Shown here piece after piece: positions 1 to 7,439 of a stretch of 64,000 nt of DNA. Within the stretch, counting starts at the first letter, position 1. Every line of letters begins with the position of its first letter. The translations under genes were made by a program, and so were the position numbers. Origin of the DNA: Streptomyces sp. CG1 (lineage in GTDB: Bacteria; Actinomycetota; Actinomycetes; Streptomycetales; Streptomycetaceae); NCBI RefSeq assembly GCF_041080625.1, contig NZ_CP163518.1, forward strand, positions 4,712,001-4,776,000, read 5' to 3'. A model generated the notes under the pieces. That model was not told the DNA's origin, made no database searches, and was given only the letters and a program-made list of their open reading frames with translations.

Positions 1-624
1 GTCGGGCCGGGCACCCTCGCCGAACAGGGCTTCGTGGAAGAGACCGCCGTAGAAGGTGTTGGCGGTGGCCGTGTTCCGGGTGTAGAGCTGCGCCCAGACG
101 AAGGTGCCGGGCTCGTGCCGGCGCCCGAAGCCGTGGTGGCTGCCCGCCTGCCACAGCCCGAACACCGCGCCCTCCGGATCGGTGGCGAGGGCGGCGACCC
201 CGAGGTCGCCCACCGGGAACGGGGCCATGACCACCTGACCGCCGGCCGCGGTGATCCGCCGGCCGAGGGCCTCGGCGTCCGGGGTGGCGAAGGAGACCGT
301 CCAGACGGTGGGCATACGGCCGTCCATCTTCGGCGCCAGCGAGGCGACGTGCGCCCCGCCCAGCAGCGCCCACACCGAGGAGCCGTACGCGTCCTCGAAG
401 GACCACCCGAAGAGCTCACCGTAGAACCGCTTGCCCGCCTCGACGTCGGCCAGCTGGGCGTCCACCCAGCAGGGAACGCCTTCGCCGTACACCTCCTCCC
501 CCTCTACGACCACTTCCCCCTCAAGCACCTCTTCAGCCCCGATCGCCTCTTCCGCCTCTTCTGCCTCTTCCACGCCTTCAGCGTCTTCCGCGGATTCGTT
601 CGCGGATGCCCTGTTTTCGGCCAT
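1..624 (-). CDS. VOC-family (glyoxalase/bleomycin-resistance-like) protein, C-terminus off the window
   Basis: This frame is open on the minus strand from ATG at 624 to the window edge (208 codons), so the C-terminus is missing. After about 45 residues it carries the Streptomyces two-domain VOC pattern: CWVDAQLADVEAGKRFYGELFGW, a WTVSFATPDAEA segment and a second repeat FVWAQLYTRNTATANTFYGGLF. These beta-alpha-beta-beta-beta modules usually make metal-dependent lyases, dioxygenases or drug-binding proteins, and no substrate can be named. The N-terminal extension is strikingly acidic (Glu/Ala/Val runs between residues 8 and 45), which is unusual for the family. A downstream start would remove it. 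It is divergent from the TetR gene starting at 747. Confidence 0.75.
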   Translation of the reverse strand, partial: MAENRASANESAEDAEGVEEAEEAEEAIGAEEVLEGEVVVEGEEVYGEGVPCWVDAQLADVEAGKRFYGELFGWSFEDAYGSSVWALLGGAHVASLAPKMDGRMPTVWTVSFATPDAEALGRRITAAGGQVVMAPFPVGDLGVAALATDPEGAVFGLWQAGSHHGFGRRHEPGTFVWAQLYTRNTATANTFYGGLFHEALFGEGARPD

Positions 625-746
625 GTCGCCAAAGTAACCGGGCCACGCGCACCGCGCAGACCAGGCACACCACCCTCAGAGCACCCGTGCACCCCATTTG
701 CACTCGGCCGAATCGCGCTCCCACCACCCCTCGGTAAGCTGACGGC

Positions 747-1394
747 ATGACAGGACAAGTGCGTACCGTCGACGGCCGCGTGGCCGGCCGGCGAGGGCAG
801 GCGACCCGGCAGAAGCTGCTCGACTGCCTCAGCGAGATGCTCAGCTCCTCCCCCTACCGGGATGTCAAGGTCATCGATGTAGCCCGGAAGGCGGGAACTT
901 CACCCGCGACCTTCTACCAGTACTTCCCAGACGTCGAAGGCGCCGTCCTGGAGATCGCCGAGCAAATGGCGGCCGAGGGCGCCGGATTGACCGAACTGCT
1001 CGAAGGCAGGTCCTGGGCCGGGAAATCGGGATGGCAGACCGCCCAGGAACTGGTCGACGGCTTCCTGGAGTTCTGGCGCAAGAACGACGCGATCCTCAGG
1101 GTCGTCGACCTCGGCGCGGCCGAGGGAGACAAACGGTTCTACAAGCTCCGGATGAAGATCCTGAACTCTGTGAACAACTCCCTGGCGGACGCCATCGCCC
1201 AATTGCAGGCCAAGGGCAGGGTCGACAAGGACGTGAACCCGGCGGCGGTGGCCGGCTCACTGGTCGCGATGCTCGCGGCGGTGGCGGCGCACCAGAAGGG
1301 CTTCCAGTCCTGGGGTGTGAAACAGGCCGAACTGAAGCCGAATCTGGCGCTGTTGGTACACCTGGGCGTGACCGGAAAGAAGCCGACCAAGTAA
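747..1394 (+). CDS. TetR-family transcriptional regulator
   Basis: The 215-residue protein has an N-terminal TetR helix-turn-helix: RQKLLDCLSEML (helix 1), then DVARKAGTSPATFYQYFPD at about residues 45-63, the typical recognition helix and its YxYF extension. The rest is an all-helical ligand-binding domain. The start is ATG 747, 122 bp from the divergent VOC gene, which is the obvious local target. It is also the TetR gene nearest the left end of the catabolic blocks whose promoters share the TGAC-n5-GTCA palindrome. It is therefore one candidate repressor for them, although no copy of that palindrome was found in its own upstream region. Ligand unknown. Confidence 0.85.
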   Translation: MTGQVRTVDGRVAGRRGQATRQKLLDCLSEMLSSSPYRDVKVIDVARKAGTSPATFYQYFPDVEGAVLEIAEQMAAEGAGLTELLEGRSWAGKSGWQTAQELVDGFLEFWRKNDAILRVVDLGAAEGDKRFYKLRMKILNSVNNSLADAIAQLQAKGRVDKDVNPAAVAGSLVAMLAAVAAHQKGFQSWGVKQAELKPNLALLVHLGVTGKKPTK

Positions 1395-1437
1395 CACACG
1401 CCTCTTTCCCGGCATTCCCTTCACCAAGTCCTGTCTG

Positions 1438-1481
1438 GCAGGCGGTGGTTCACCCGCGTGAGCGGTGGAGCCACCGCCTGC
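1438..1481. terminator. Bidirectional hairpin between convergent TetR and Lrp genes
   Basis: GCAGGCGGTGG at 1438-1448 pairs perfectly with CCACCGCCTGC at 1471-1481 (11 bp, 22-nt loop). It lies between the convergent stops at 1394 and 1527. No T-tract follows, as is usual in Streptomyces terminators. Confidence 0.5.
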
Positions 1482-1526
1482 GCTGCTATGCGCCTCTGTG
1501 CACGACCCACGCGCTGTCATGCGCTG

Positions 1527-1979
1527 TCATGCGGGCAGCGGCCGGTCCCGTACGACGTGTTTCATCACCAGCGTCGAGGTCAGCCGCTGCACTCCGGGCA
1601 GGGTCGCGAGCCGATCGTCGTAGAGCCGCTGGAAGGCCGCGAGGTCGGCGGTGGCGACCCGGAGCAGATAGTCGGGCTCACCGAACAGCCGCTGGGCGTC
1701 GAGGACGTACTCCAGCTCGCCGACGGCCCGCTCGAACTCGGCGACCGTGTCCCGGTCCTCCTGCCGCATGGACACGAAGACCAGCGCCTCGAAGTTCAGC
1801 CCGAGCGCGGCCGCGTCCACGACCGCCCGGTACCCCTGGATGGCCCCGGAGCGCTCCAGCTCGCGCAGCCGCCGGTGACACGGCGAGACACTCAGCCGCA
1901 CCCGAGCGGCCAGCTCGGTCACGGTCAGCCGCCCGTCCTGCTGCAGCTCGGCAAGGATTTTTCTGTCTACGTCGTCCAT
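1527..1979 (-). CDS. Lrp/AsnC-family transcriptional regulator
   Basis: This is a 150-residue Lrp/AsnC protein of normal length. The N-terminal winged HTH begins DDVDRKILAELQQDGR and contains TVTELAARVRLSVSPCHRRLRELE at about residues 19-42. A C-terminal RAM ligand-binding domain follows (roughly 65-145, with the GEPDYLLRV motif). It is divergent from the LysE-type exporter at 2062, a classic pairing in which the regulator senses an amino acid and controls its exporter. The 82-bp intergenic region holds a TGCCCA/TGGGCA inverted repeat that is a plausible binding site. Which amino acid is sensed cannot be read from the sequence. Confidence 0.9.
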   Translation of the reverse strand: MDDVDRKILAELQQDGRLTVTELAARVRLSVSPCHRRLRELERSGAIQGYRAVVDAAALGLNFEALVFVSMRQEDRDTVAEFERAVGELEYVLDAQRLFGEPDYLLRVATADLAAFQRLYDDRLATLPGVQRLTSTLVMKHVVRDRPLPA

Positions 1980-2000
1980 GGAGCAAATCTTCCCTCACGA

Positions 2001-2016
2001 TGCCCAGTTATGGGCA
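2001..2016. promoter_or_regulatory. Inverted repeat in the Lrp/LysE intergenic region
   Basis: TGCCCA-GTTA-TGGGCA is a perfect 6-bp inverted repeat with a 4-bp spacer. It is centred in the 82-bp region between the divergent starts at 1979 and 2062, which fits an Lrp-type operator. Confidence 0.4.
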
Positions 2017-2061
2017 AACTTCAGGAACACTTTCGGGCCAATCACGCCTAATGTCCCCACC

Positions 2062-2682
2062 ATGGACTCGGGACTGCTCTTCTCCTTCCTCGCCGTGGAC
2101 CTGCTGCTGGTGTGCGTACCGGGCGCCGACTGGGCGTATGTCATCGCGACCGCCCTGCGCGGCCGCTCGGTGCCCCGCGCGGTGGCCGGCCTGGTCTCCG
2201 GCTACGCCCTGCACACGGCCCTGGCGACAGCGGGCCTGGCGGTCCTGGTCGCAGGCTCCCCGAAACTGCTGACGGCCCTGACGGTGGCGGGGGCGGGCTA
2301 TCTGCTCTGGCTCGGCTGGGGCGTCCTGCGCCGCCCGGCGGTGCCGGGTTCGGACGACACCGCCACGGCCGCTGAGGGGCGGCTGTTTCTCCGTGGCGCC
2401 ACGATCAGCGGCCTGAACCCCAAAGGCCTGCTGCTCTACCTCTCCGTCCTCCCCCAGTTCCTCACCCTCAAGGGCGCCCACCTGCCCATACCAGCCCAGA
2501 CGGCCACCCTGGGCCTGCTCCACATGGCGTGCTGCGCCGCGGTGTACCTCAGCGTCGGGGCTCTGTCCCGCGCCCTGCTCGCCGCACGGCCTGTCGCGGC
2601 CAGGGCGGTGACGCGTACGTCAGGGGCGGCGATGTTGGGAATCGGGGCGATTCTGCTGGTGGAGCGTCTGTCAACGCTCTAG
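2062..2682 (+). CDS. LysE-family amino-acid exporter
   Basis: The 206-residue inner-membrane protein has the LysE/RhtB layout. It begins with a hydrophobic helix FSFLAVDLLLVCVPGADWAYVI, whose PGADW is the family's PGP/PGAD signature, and about six hydrophobic segments follow, including the family signature GATISGLNPKGLLLYLSVLPQF near the middle. The frame is also open upstream to 1978, but the N-terminal helix and divergent regulator favour ATG 2062. It probably exports an amino acid or homoserine-lactone-like metabolite, driven by proton motive force. The adjacent Lrp gene supports amino-acid control. Confidence 0.88.
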   Translation: MDSGLLFSFLAVDLLLVCVPGADWAYVIATALRGRSVPRAVAGLVSGYALHTALATAGLAVLVAGSPKLLTALTVAGAGYLLWLGWGVLRRPAVPGSDDTATAAEGRLFLRGATISGLNPKGLLLYLSVLPQFLTLKGAHLPIPAQTATLGLLHMACCAAVYLSVGALSRALLAARPVAARAVTRTSGAAMLGIGAILLVERLSTL

Positions 2683-2803
2683 TTCCGAAGTTCCGACGCC
2701 TGGAGCACCCACCCGGCCTAGGGCCACCCACACAGCCACGGCCGGGCCAGGGCGTGGGCTTGACGGTCGTCCCTGTCACGCTCCGGCCCATCGGCCGGGC
2801 CCG

Positions 2804-3018
2804 GGGCCTGTCCGGCGGGATCGTGTCGCAGACGCGGGGCCGGCACGCCATCCCCCACCGCCTCAAGAGCGTGGGGCCCCACCGGCGCTGTCGTCGGTCG
2901 CCGACGTTCTCCCACCGCAGACTCCCACCTCCGCCTTGCAGCTGGACGCACCGGCCCCGCTCACCTGCACGTATGAGCCGCCGTCGCTTCCCTGCGACCT
3001 GACCCACCGGACAGGCCC
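2804..3018. repeat. MITE-like element, copy 1 (terminal inverted repeats)
   Basis: This fills the only intergenic stretch over 300 bp (2683-3027), where no gene is credible. The left end GGGCCTGTCCGGCGGGATC (2804-2822) and the right end GACCCACCGGACAGGCCC (3001-3018) are near-perfect inverted repeats of about 18 bp, enclosing 215 bp with no coding potential. The reverse complement of its right third matches the left part of a second element at 55007-55162 (shared AGGTCGC, GACGG, CAGGTGAGCGGGG blocks in the same order). The two copies have opposite orientation. This looks like a non-autonomous mobile repeat; no transposase is nearby and no target-site duplication was established. Confidence 0.6.
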
Positions 3019-3027
3019 TAGCGCGCC

Positions 3028-3510
3028 CTAGCCCTCCACACGCGTCAGCCGGAAGAGGCGGATCTCCCGGTCCACCCGCTCCTGATACGTGGCGTACGGC
3101 GGCCAGAACTCCAGGAGTGCCGTCCAGGCGGCGGACCGTTCCTGTCCTTCCAGGAGCCAGGCCGTGACGGGGATGTCCCGGCCCTTCCAGCTGATCGAGG
3201 CGTCGGGATGGGCGAGCAGGTTGTGCGTCCAGGCCGGATGGGCCGTGCGGCCGAAGTTGGAGCCGACCAGGATCCAGCTCTTGCCGTCCTCCTCCGGCAT
3301 GCAGGCCAGCGGGGTCCGGCGGGGCAGGCCGCTGCGGGCGCCGGTGGAGGTGAGGATCACCCCGGGGAGCATCTGGGCGCTGAGGAGGAAGCGGCCCCGG
3401 GTGAGCCGGTGCACGGTCCGGTCGAGCGCCGGGACCACATGCGGGGCGATCTTCGCGAAGGCGCGGGTGGACGACATCCGCTGCACGAGGCGGACACCGA
3501 GGCCGGCCAT
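3028..3510 (-). CDS. Deazaflavin (F420)-dependent nitroreductase-family protein
   Basis: The 160-residue protein belongs to the Ddn/DUF385 split-beta-barrel family. Recognisable pieces are TRGRFLLSAQMLPGVILTSTGARSG at about residues 38-62, then RRTPL, WILVGSNFGRTAHPAWTHNLLAHP and a C-terminal LLEFWPPYATYQERVDREI. In this family the GSxxGxxxxPxWxxNL region binds cofactor F420. ATG 3510 overlaps the TGA of the upstream acyl-CoA dehydrogenase by one base, so the two are translated together. It probably acts as a cytosolic F420H2-dependent reductase in the same catabolic pathway; its substrate is unknown. Confidence 0.85.
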   Translation of the reverse strand: MAGLGVRLVQRMSSTRAFAKIAPHVVPALDRTVHRLTRGRFLLSAQMLPGVILTSTGARSGLPRRTPLACMPEEDGKSWILVGSNFGRTAHPAWTHNLLAHPDASISWKGRDIPVTAWLLEGQERSAAWTALLEFWPPYATYQERVDREIRLFRLTRVEG

Positions 3511-4727
3511 CAGACGGCCACCTCGCCGCCCGCGAAGAGACCGGCGGCCTCGGCGACCCGGTCCCGCAGCCGGTGCACCGGCCCGAACAGCAGCTCGTCC
3601 CCGGCCGCCCGCTTGAAGTACAGCTGCGCGTCGTGCTCCCAGGTGAACCCGATCCCACCGTGCAGCTGAATCCCCTCGGCAGCGGCCCCCCGCAACGCCT
3701 CCAACCCCTGAGCAAGCGCCAGCCCACCGGCCCCTCGCGCCTCCAATCTGGGGGAGAACGCCTCCCCGCCGGAGGCCCACGCCGCGTAATACGCCGCCGA
3801 CCGTGCCGCCTGCACCCCCACGTACACGTCGGCCAGCCGATGCTTCACCGCCTGGAAGGAGCCGACAGGCCGCCCGAACTGCTCGCGCTGCCCGACGTAC
3901 TCCACGGTCCGCTCCAGCACCCGCTCGGCCGCCCCGACGGCCTCACAGGCGAGCACGGCGGCGACCGACTCCCCCAGGGCGGCCAGCGCCGACAACAAAG
4001 CCGCCTCCTCCGCATCGTCCTCCCCGAGCAACTCGGCCCGCACGTGCCGGAGTTGGACGCGACCCTGCGGCCGGGTGGCGTCGAGCGCCGTCTGCCTGGC
4101 CCGTACGACACCCGGCGCGTCCCCCGCCACCAGGAACAGCCGGGTCCTGGACCGGGCGAAGCCGCCGGTGTGCGCGGCGACGAGCAGCAGCCCCGCGCCG
4201 TGCCCGTCCAGCACCTGGTCGACCTGCCCGTACAGCAGCCAGTCGCCGTCGGCACGCCGGGCCTGGACCCCGCCGGCGCGTCCGCCACCCGCCGCGAACC
4301 CGGCATTGCCACAGGTCAGGGCCAGAGCCGTGGCCAGAGCCGGACCGGGGACGGCAAGCGCGGCGGTCAGGCTTCCCGCGGCCAGCCGCGGCAGCAGTTC
4401 GGCGCGCTGCGCCTCCGTCCCGAGGGCCAGGATCAGCGGAGCGGTGAGGACGGATGTGGCGAGCAGGGGGGAAGGCGCGAGAGAGCGGCCGGTCTCCTCG
4501 CAGGCCAGGGCAAGTTCGGTGACCGAGCAGCCGACACCGGCGTACCGCTCGGGCAGGGCGAGCCCCGGCAGGCCGAGCTGGTCGGCTAGGGCGGTCCACA
4601 AGAGGGGGTCGTGTCCGGCCGGGCTGTCGACGGCGGTCCGCAGCTCCGCCGGGCCGCACCGCTTGTGCAGCAGCTCGCGCAGGGTGCGGCGGATCTCGTC
4701 CTGCTCGGCGGTGAGGCGCGTATCCAT
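3510..4727 (-). CDS. Acyl-CoA dehydrogenase (small-subunit-like, FadE type)
   Basis: The 405-residue protein has the acyl-CoA dehydrogenase fold. An N-terminal helical domain has LGLPGLALPERYAGVG and LACEETGRSLAPSPLLAT, a divergent middle beta domain follows, and the C-terminal domain has YVGQREQFGRPVGSFQAVKHRLADV and QLHGGIGFTWEHDAQLYFKRA near residue 360. The divergent substrate-binding middle and late QxHGGxGFTWE motif match the smaller partner of heteromeric steroid-type dehydrogenases. It should oxidise an acyl-CoA at C2-C3 using FAD. The start has a good Shine-Dalgarno (GGAGGG) and sits 18 bp from the palindrome at 4746-4758. It is co-transcribed with the F420 protein and divergent from the thiolase-like gene. 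Confidence 0.88.
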   Translation of the reverse strand: MDTRLTAEQDEIRRTLRELLHKRCGPAELRTAVDSPAGHDPLLWTALADQLGLPGLALPERYAGVGCSVTELALACEETGRSLAPSPLLATSVLTAPLILALGTEAQRAELLPRLAAGSLTAALAVPGPALATALALTCGNAGFAAGGGRAGGVQARRADGDWLLYGQVDQVLDGHGAGLLLVAAHTGGFARSRTRLFLVAGDAPGVVRARQTALDATRPQGRVQLRHVRAELLGEDDAEEAALLSALAALGESVAAVLACEAVGAAERVLERTVEYVGQREQFGRPVGSFQAVKHRLADVYVGVQAARSAAYYAAWASGGEAFSPRLEARGAGGLALAQGLEALRGAAAEGIQLHGGIGFTWEHDAQLYFKRAAGDELLFGPVHRLRDRVAEAAGLFAGGEVAV

Positions 4728-4745
4728 GACTCTTCCCTCCGCATC

Positions 4746-4758
4746 TGACGGACCGTCA
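4746..4758. promoter_or_regulatory. Palindromic operator, site 1 (TGACGGACCGTCA)
   Basis: This is a perfect 6-1-6 palindrome between the divergent acyl-CoA dehydrogenase (start 4727) and thiolase-like gene (start 4804). The same 13-bp TGAC-n5-GTCA type recurs at 9164, 10700, 10724, 13835, 25158, 30837 and 30864, always in front of genes of this catabolic set. A TetR-type repressor site is the simplest reading. Confidence 0.7.
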
Positions 4759-4803
4759 TATTAGGAGTCCGGGAACGATATGCACAGGGGAAGGTGGGCT
4801 CTC

Positions 4804-5976
4804 ATGACTCCGGGAAGCCGGAAAGTCGCCGTGGTGGGCGTCTCGCTCTCCGACTGCGGACGCGTCGACGACGCCACCGCCTACACGCTGCATGCGCAGG
4901 CGGCCCGCCGCGCCCTCATGGACGCCGGCCTCGACCGTGCGCTGGTCAACGGCTTCGCCTCGGCGGGCCTCGGCACGCTGGCCCCGGTGGAGGTGGCCGA
5001 GTATCTGGGCCTGCGCCCCACCTGGGTGGACTCCACCTCGGTCGGCGGCTCGACCTGGGAGGTCATGGCGTCGCACGCGGCCGACGCGATCGCGGCGGGG
5101 CACGCCGACGCCGTCCTCCTCGTCTACGGCTCCACCGCCCGGGCCGACATCAAGGCGGGCAGGAGGACCGGCGACCTGTCCTTCGGCGCCCGCGGACCCC
5201 TCCAGTTCGAGGCTCCCTACGGCCACACCCTGATCGCCAAGTACGCGATGGCCGCCCGCCGGCACATGATCGAGCACGGTACGGCCATCGAGCAGCTGGC
5301 GGAGGTGGCGGTCCAGGCCAGGGCCAACGCGGCGCTGAACCCGGAGGCGATGTTCCGCGACCCGATCACCGTCGACGACGTCCTGGCCGGCCCGGTGATC
5401 GCCGACCCCTTCACCAAGCTGCACTGCTGTCTGCGCTCGGACGGCGGCGCGGCGGTCCTGCTGGCGGCCGAGGAGTACGTACGGGACTGCCGTACGGCCC
5501 CGGTCTGGATCCTCGGCACCGGCGAGCACGTCTCGCACGCGGCGATGTCCGAGTGGCCCGACTTCACCGTGTCCCCGGCGGCGGTGAGCGGCCGCCTCGC
5601 CTTCGAAAGGGCAGGCGTACGCCCGGCTGAGATCGACTTCGCCGAGATCTACGACGCCTTCACCTATATGACCCTGGTGACCCTGGAGGATCTGGGCTTC
5701 TGCGGGAAGGGCGAGGGCGGGGCGTTCGTGGAGAAGGGCCGGCTGCTGGTCCGCGGCGGGGAGCTGCCGGTGAACACGGACGGCGGCGGACTGTCGGCCC
5801 AACACCCGGGAATGCGGGGGCTGTTCCTGCTGGTCGAGGCGGTGCGGCAGCTGCGTGGGGAGGCCGGGGAGCGGCAGGTGCGGCGGCGGGACGGAGACTT
5901 GCCTCGACTGGGCTTGGCGTCCGGGACGGGCGGTTGGTTCTGTTCGTCCGGGACGGTGGTGCTCGGCCGGAACTGA
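4804..5976 (+). CDS. Thiolase-fold lipid-transfer protein (Ltp2-like), no catalytic Cys
   Basis: This 390-residue thiolase-superfamily protein has Gly-Gly (STSVGGSTWE, about residues 77-86) where classical thiolases have the nucleophilic Cys in an N-x-x-C-x-S-G motif. The C-terminal NTDGGGLSAQHPGMRG and GTGGWFCSSGTVVLG keep the thiolase active-site loops. This is the pattern of the actinobacterial lipid-transfer/thiolase group that includes the steroid side-chain retro-aldolase Ltp2, which works with a DUF35 partner; such a partner is encoded at 8314-8709. The frame is open upstream to 4780, but ATG 4804 fits the family N-terminus (RKVAVVGV). A retro-aldol or acyl-transfer role is inferred. 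Confidence 0.82.
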   Translation: MTPGSRKVAVVGVSLSDCGRVDDATAYTLHAQAARRALMDAGLDRALVNGFASAGLGTLAPVEVAEYLGLRPTWVDSTSVGGSTWEVMASHAADAIAAGHADAVLLVYGSTARADIKAGRRTGDLSFGARGPLQFEAPYGHTLIAKYAMAARRHMIEHGTAIEQLAEVAVQARANAALNPEAMFRDPITVDDVLAGPVIADPFTKLHCCLRSDGGAAVLLAAEEYVRDCRTAPVWILGTGEHVSHAAMSEWPDFTVSPAAVSGRLAFERAGVRPAEIDFAEIYDAFTYMTLVTLEDLGFCGKGEGGAFVEKGRLLVRGGELPVNTDGGGLSAQHPGMRGLFLLVEAVRQLRGEAGERQVRRRDGDLPRLGLASGTGGWFCSSGTVVLGRN

Positions 5977-6059
5977 TCGGCCCGGGAGCCGTACGGGAAG
6001 ACGGCTCGTACCGGCCGGTGTTGTCGCCGGCCACGGACGAGCCGCAGGAGGAGACCGAC

Positions 6060-6485
6060 ATGGCGTTGACCCGTGAAGAACGAGAGGCGTTCCTGGCCGA
6101 GCCGCACATCGCCGCGCTGGCGGTGGACGCGGGCCCGGGGCGCGCGCCGCTGGCCGTGCCGATCTGGTACTGGTACGAGCCCGGCGGAGACGTATGGATC
6201 ATGACGGGGCGGGAGTCCCGCAAGTACGCCCTGATCAGCGCGGCGGGCCGGTTCACGCTGATGGTCGAGCGGGTGGAGCCGACGGTCAGGTACGTGTCGG
6301 TGGAGGGACCGGTGGTGAAGACGGCTCCGGCGACGCTCGACGGGCTGCGGGAGATCTCGGCGCGCTATCTGCCGGCCGAGAAGGTGGACGGTTACGTCGA
6401 CTTCGCCTCGAAGAACCACGGGGAGCAGGTGGTGGTCCACATGCGCCCCGAGAGGTGGGTGTCGTCGGATCTCGGCCAGGTCTGA
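6060..6485 (+). CDS. PPOX-class split-barrel flavin/F420-binding protein
   Basis: The 141-residue protein has the pyridoxamine-phosphate-oxidase-like split barrel: EREAFLAEPHIAALAVD, PLAVPIWYWYEPGGDVWIMTGRESRKY and GRFTLMVERVEPTVRYVSVEGPVV. Small actinobacterial proteins of this type commonly bind F420 or FMN. An excellent Shine-Dalgarno (GCAGGAGGAGACC) fixes ATG 6060, although the frame is open further upstream. It follows the thiolase-like gene by 83 bp on the same strand and may be co-transcribed from the palindrome-bearing promoter. Reaction unknown. Confidence 0.8.
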   Translation: MALTREEREAFLAEPHIAALAVDAGPGRAPLAVPIWYWYEPGGDVWIMTGRESRKYALISAAGRFTLMVERVEPTVRYVSVEGPVVKTAPATLDGLREISARYLPAEKVDGYVDFASKNHGEQVVVHMRPERWVSSDLGQV

Positions 6486-6598
6486 GCGTGGGGGGGCAGG
6501 TGTGGGCGGCGAGGGCAGGTGCGATTCCCTGCTCGGCCAGGTGCGGCTGCTTGCGCGGCCGGATGTGAGCCTGCGGGACCGGATGTGACCATGGGGGC

Positions 6599-7264
6599 AT
6601 GGGAACTGATCTCCCGGCGCTGCTGAGGTCGCTGCGGGTGTGGGACGCGGGGACGACGACGCTGCCCGCCTTCGACCCGGACACCACCCCGCCGACCCCG
6701 CTGGCCCTGTTCACGAGCTGGTTCGCGGACGCGGTGGCGGCCGGACAGCCGGAGCCGCACACGATGTCGCTGGCCACGGTGGACGAGGAGGGGAAGCCGG
6801 ACGTACGGATCGTGATGCTGCACGGTGCCGACGCGGACGGCTGGTCCTTCGCCACGCACGCCACGAGCCGCAAGGGCCGGGCCCTCGCCGCCCACCCGTA
6901 CGCGGCCCTGGCCTTCTACTGGCCGGTGCTGGGCCGCCAGGTGCGGATGCGCGGACCGGTGACGTCCGCACCCTCCGAGGAGAGCCAGGCGGATCTGCAC
7001 GCCCGCTCCACGGGTGCCCTGGCCGCCGCGCTCACCGGCCGGCAGAGCGAGGAGCTGTCCTCTCTGGACGAGCTGCGCGAGGCGTCGGAGACGGCCTGGG
7101 ACCGGGCCCGCGAGAACCCCGCCGAGCCGTCCCCGACCTGGACCCTGTACCGGCTGCACCCGCAAACGGTGGAGTTCTTCCAGGGCGACCCGGACCGGCG
7201 GCACGTTCGCCTGGAGTACCGCAGCACGGAGTTCGGCTGGAGCCGGGGGCTGCTCTGGCCGTAG
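6599..7264 (+). CDS. Pyridoxamine 5'-phosphate oxidase-family protein
   Basis: The 221-residue protein has the full PNPOx domain order: N-terminal FTSWFADAVAAGQPEPHTMSLATVDEEGKPDVRIVMLHG (FMN domain), ATHATSRKGRALAAHPYAALAFYWPVLGRQVRMRG, and a C-terminal dimerisation segment ending RRHVRLEYRSTEFGWSRGLLWP. It resembles PdxH, but the canonical pdxH of this genome is at 57493-58179. The final R-L-x-P-x-x-W pattern of true PdxH is altered here, so this paralogue may use a different substrate. A hairpin directly after the stop ends the transcript. Confidence 0.82.
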   Translation: MGTDLPALLRSLRVWDAGTTTLPAFDPDTTPPTPLALFTSWFADAVAAGQPEPHTMSLATVDEEGKPDVRIVMLHGADADGWSFATHATSRKGRALAAHPYAALAFYWPVLGRQVRMRGPVTSAPSEESQADLHARSTGALAAALTGRQSEELSSLDELREASETAWDRARENPAEPSPTWTLYRLHPQTVEFFQGDPDRRHVRLEYRSTEFGWSRGLLWP

Positions 7265-7284
7265 GCGCCGGTCTTCGCCGGCGC
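7265..7284 (+). terminator. Hairpin terminator after the PNPOx-family gene
   Basis: GCGCCGG (7265-7271) pairs with CCGGCGC (7278-7284) across a six-base TCTTCG loop, starting at the base after the stop codon. Confidence 0.55.
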
Positions 7285-7439
7285 TACCCGGTGCGGACGT
7301 CGTCCGACGTGAATCCGTTCTGATCGGTGATCTCCAGCACGGAATTCCCATGCGAGTCGGTGCTTCTCCCGACCCCGCAAAGGCCCTGAACCGACACGGC
7401 CGGAACCGCGGACAGCTTCGCCCCCAGGGCGTCGTGCCT

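Noticed and set aside
1507..1531. GCGCTGTCAT direct repeat between convergent genes
   Set aside because: Only two copies of a 10-bp unit; too little to call an element.
2549..3727. 392-codon minus-strand frame across 2549-3727
   Set aside because: It runs through the MITE-like repeat and out of frame through the F420 protein and ACAD genes; no family features.
5860..5976. Possible frameshift at the thiolase C-terminus because of RQVRRRDGD
   Set aside because: The frame continues into GTGGWFCSSGTVVLG, the expected last strand of the family, so the gene is complete.
5934..6059. N-terminal extension of the PPOX protein (42 extra codons)
   Set aside because: It overlaps the thiolase end out of frame; the strong Shine-Dalgarno before ATG 6060 decides the start.
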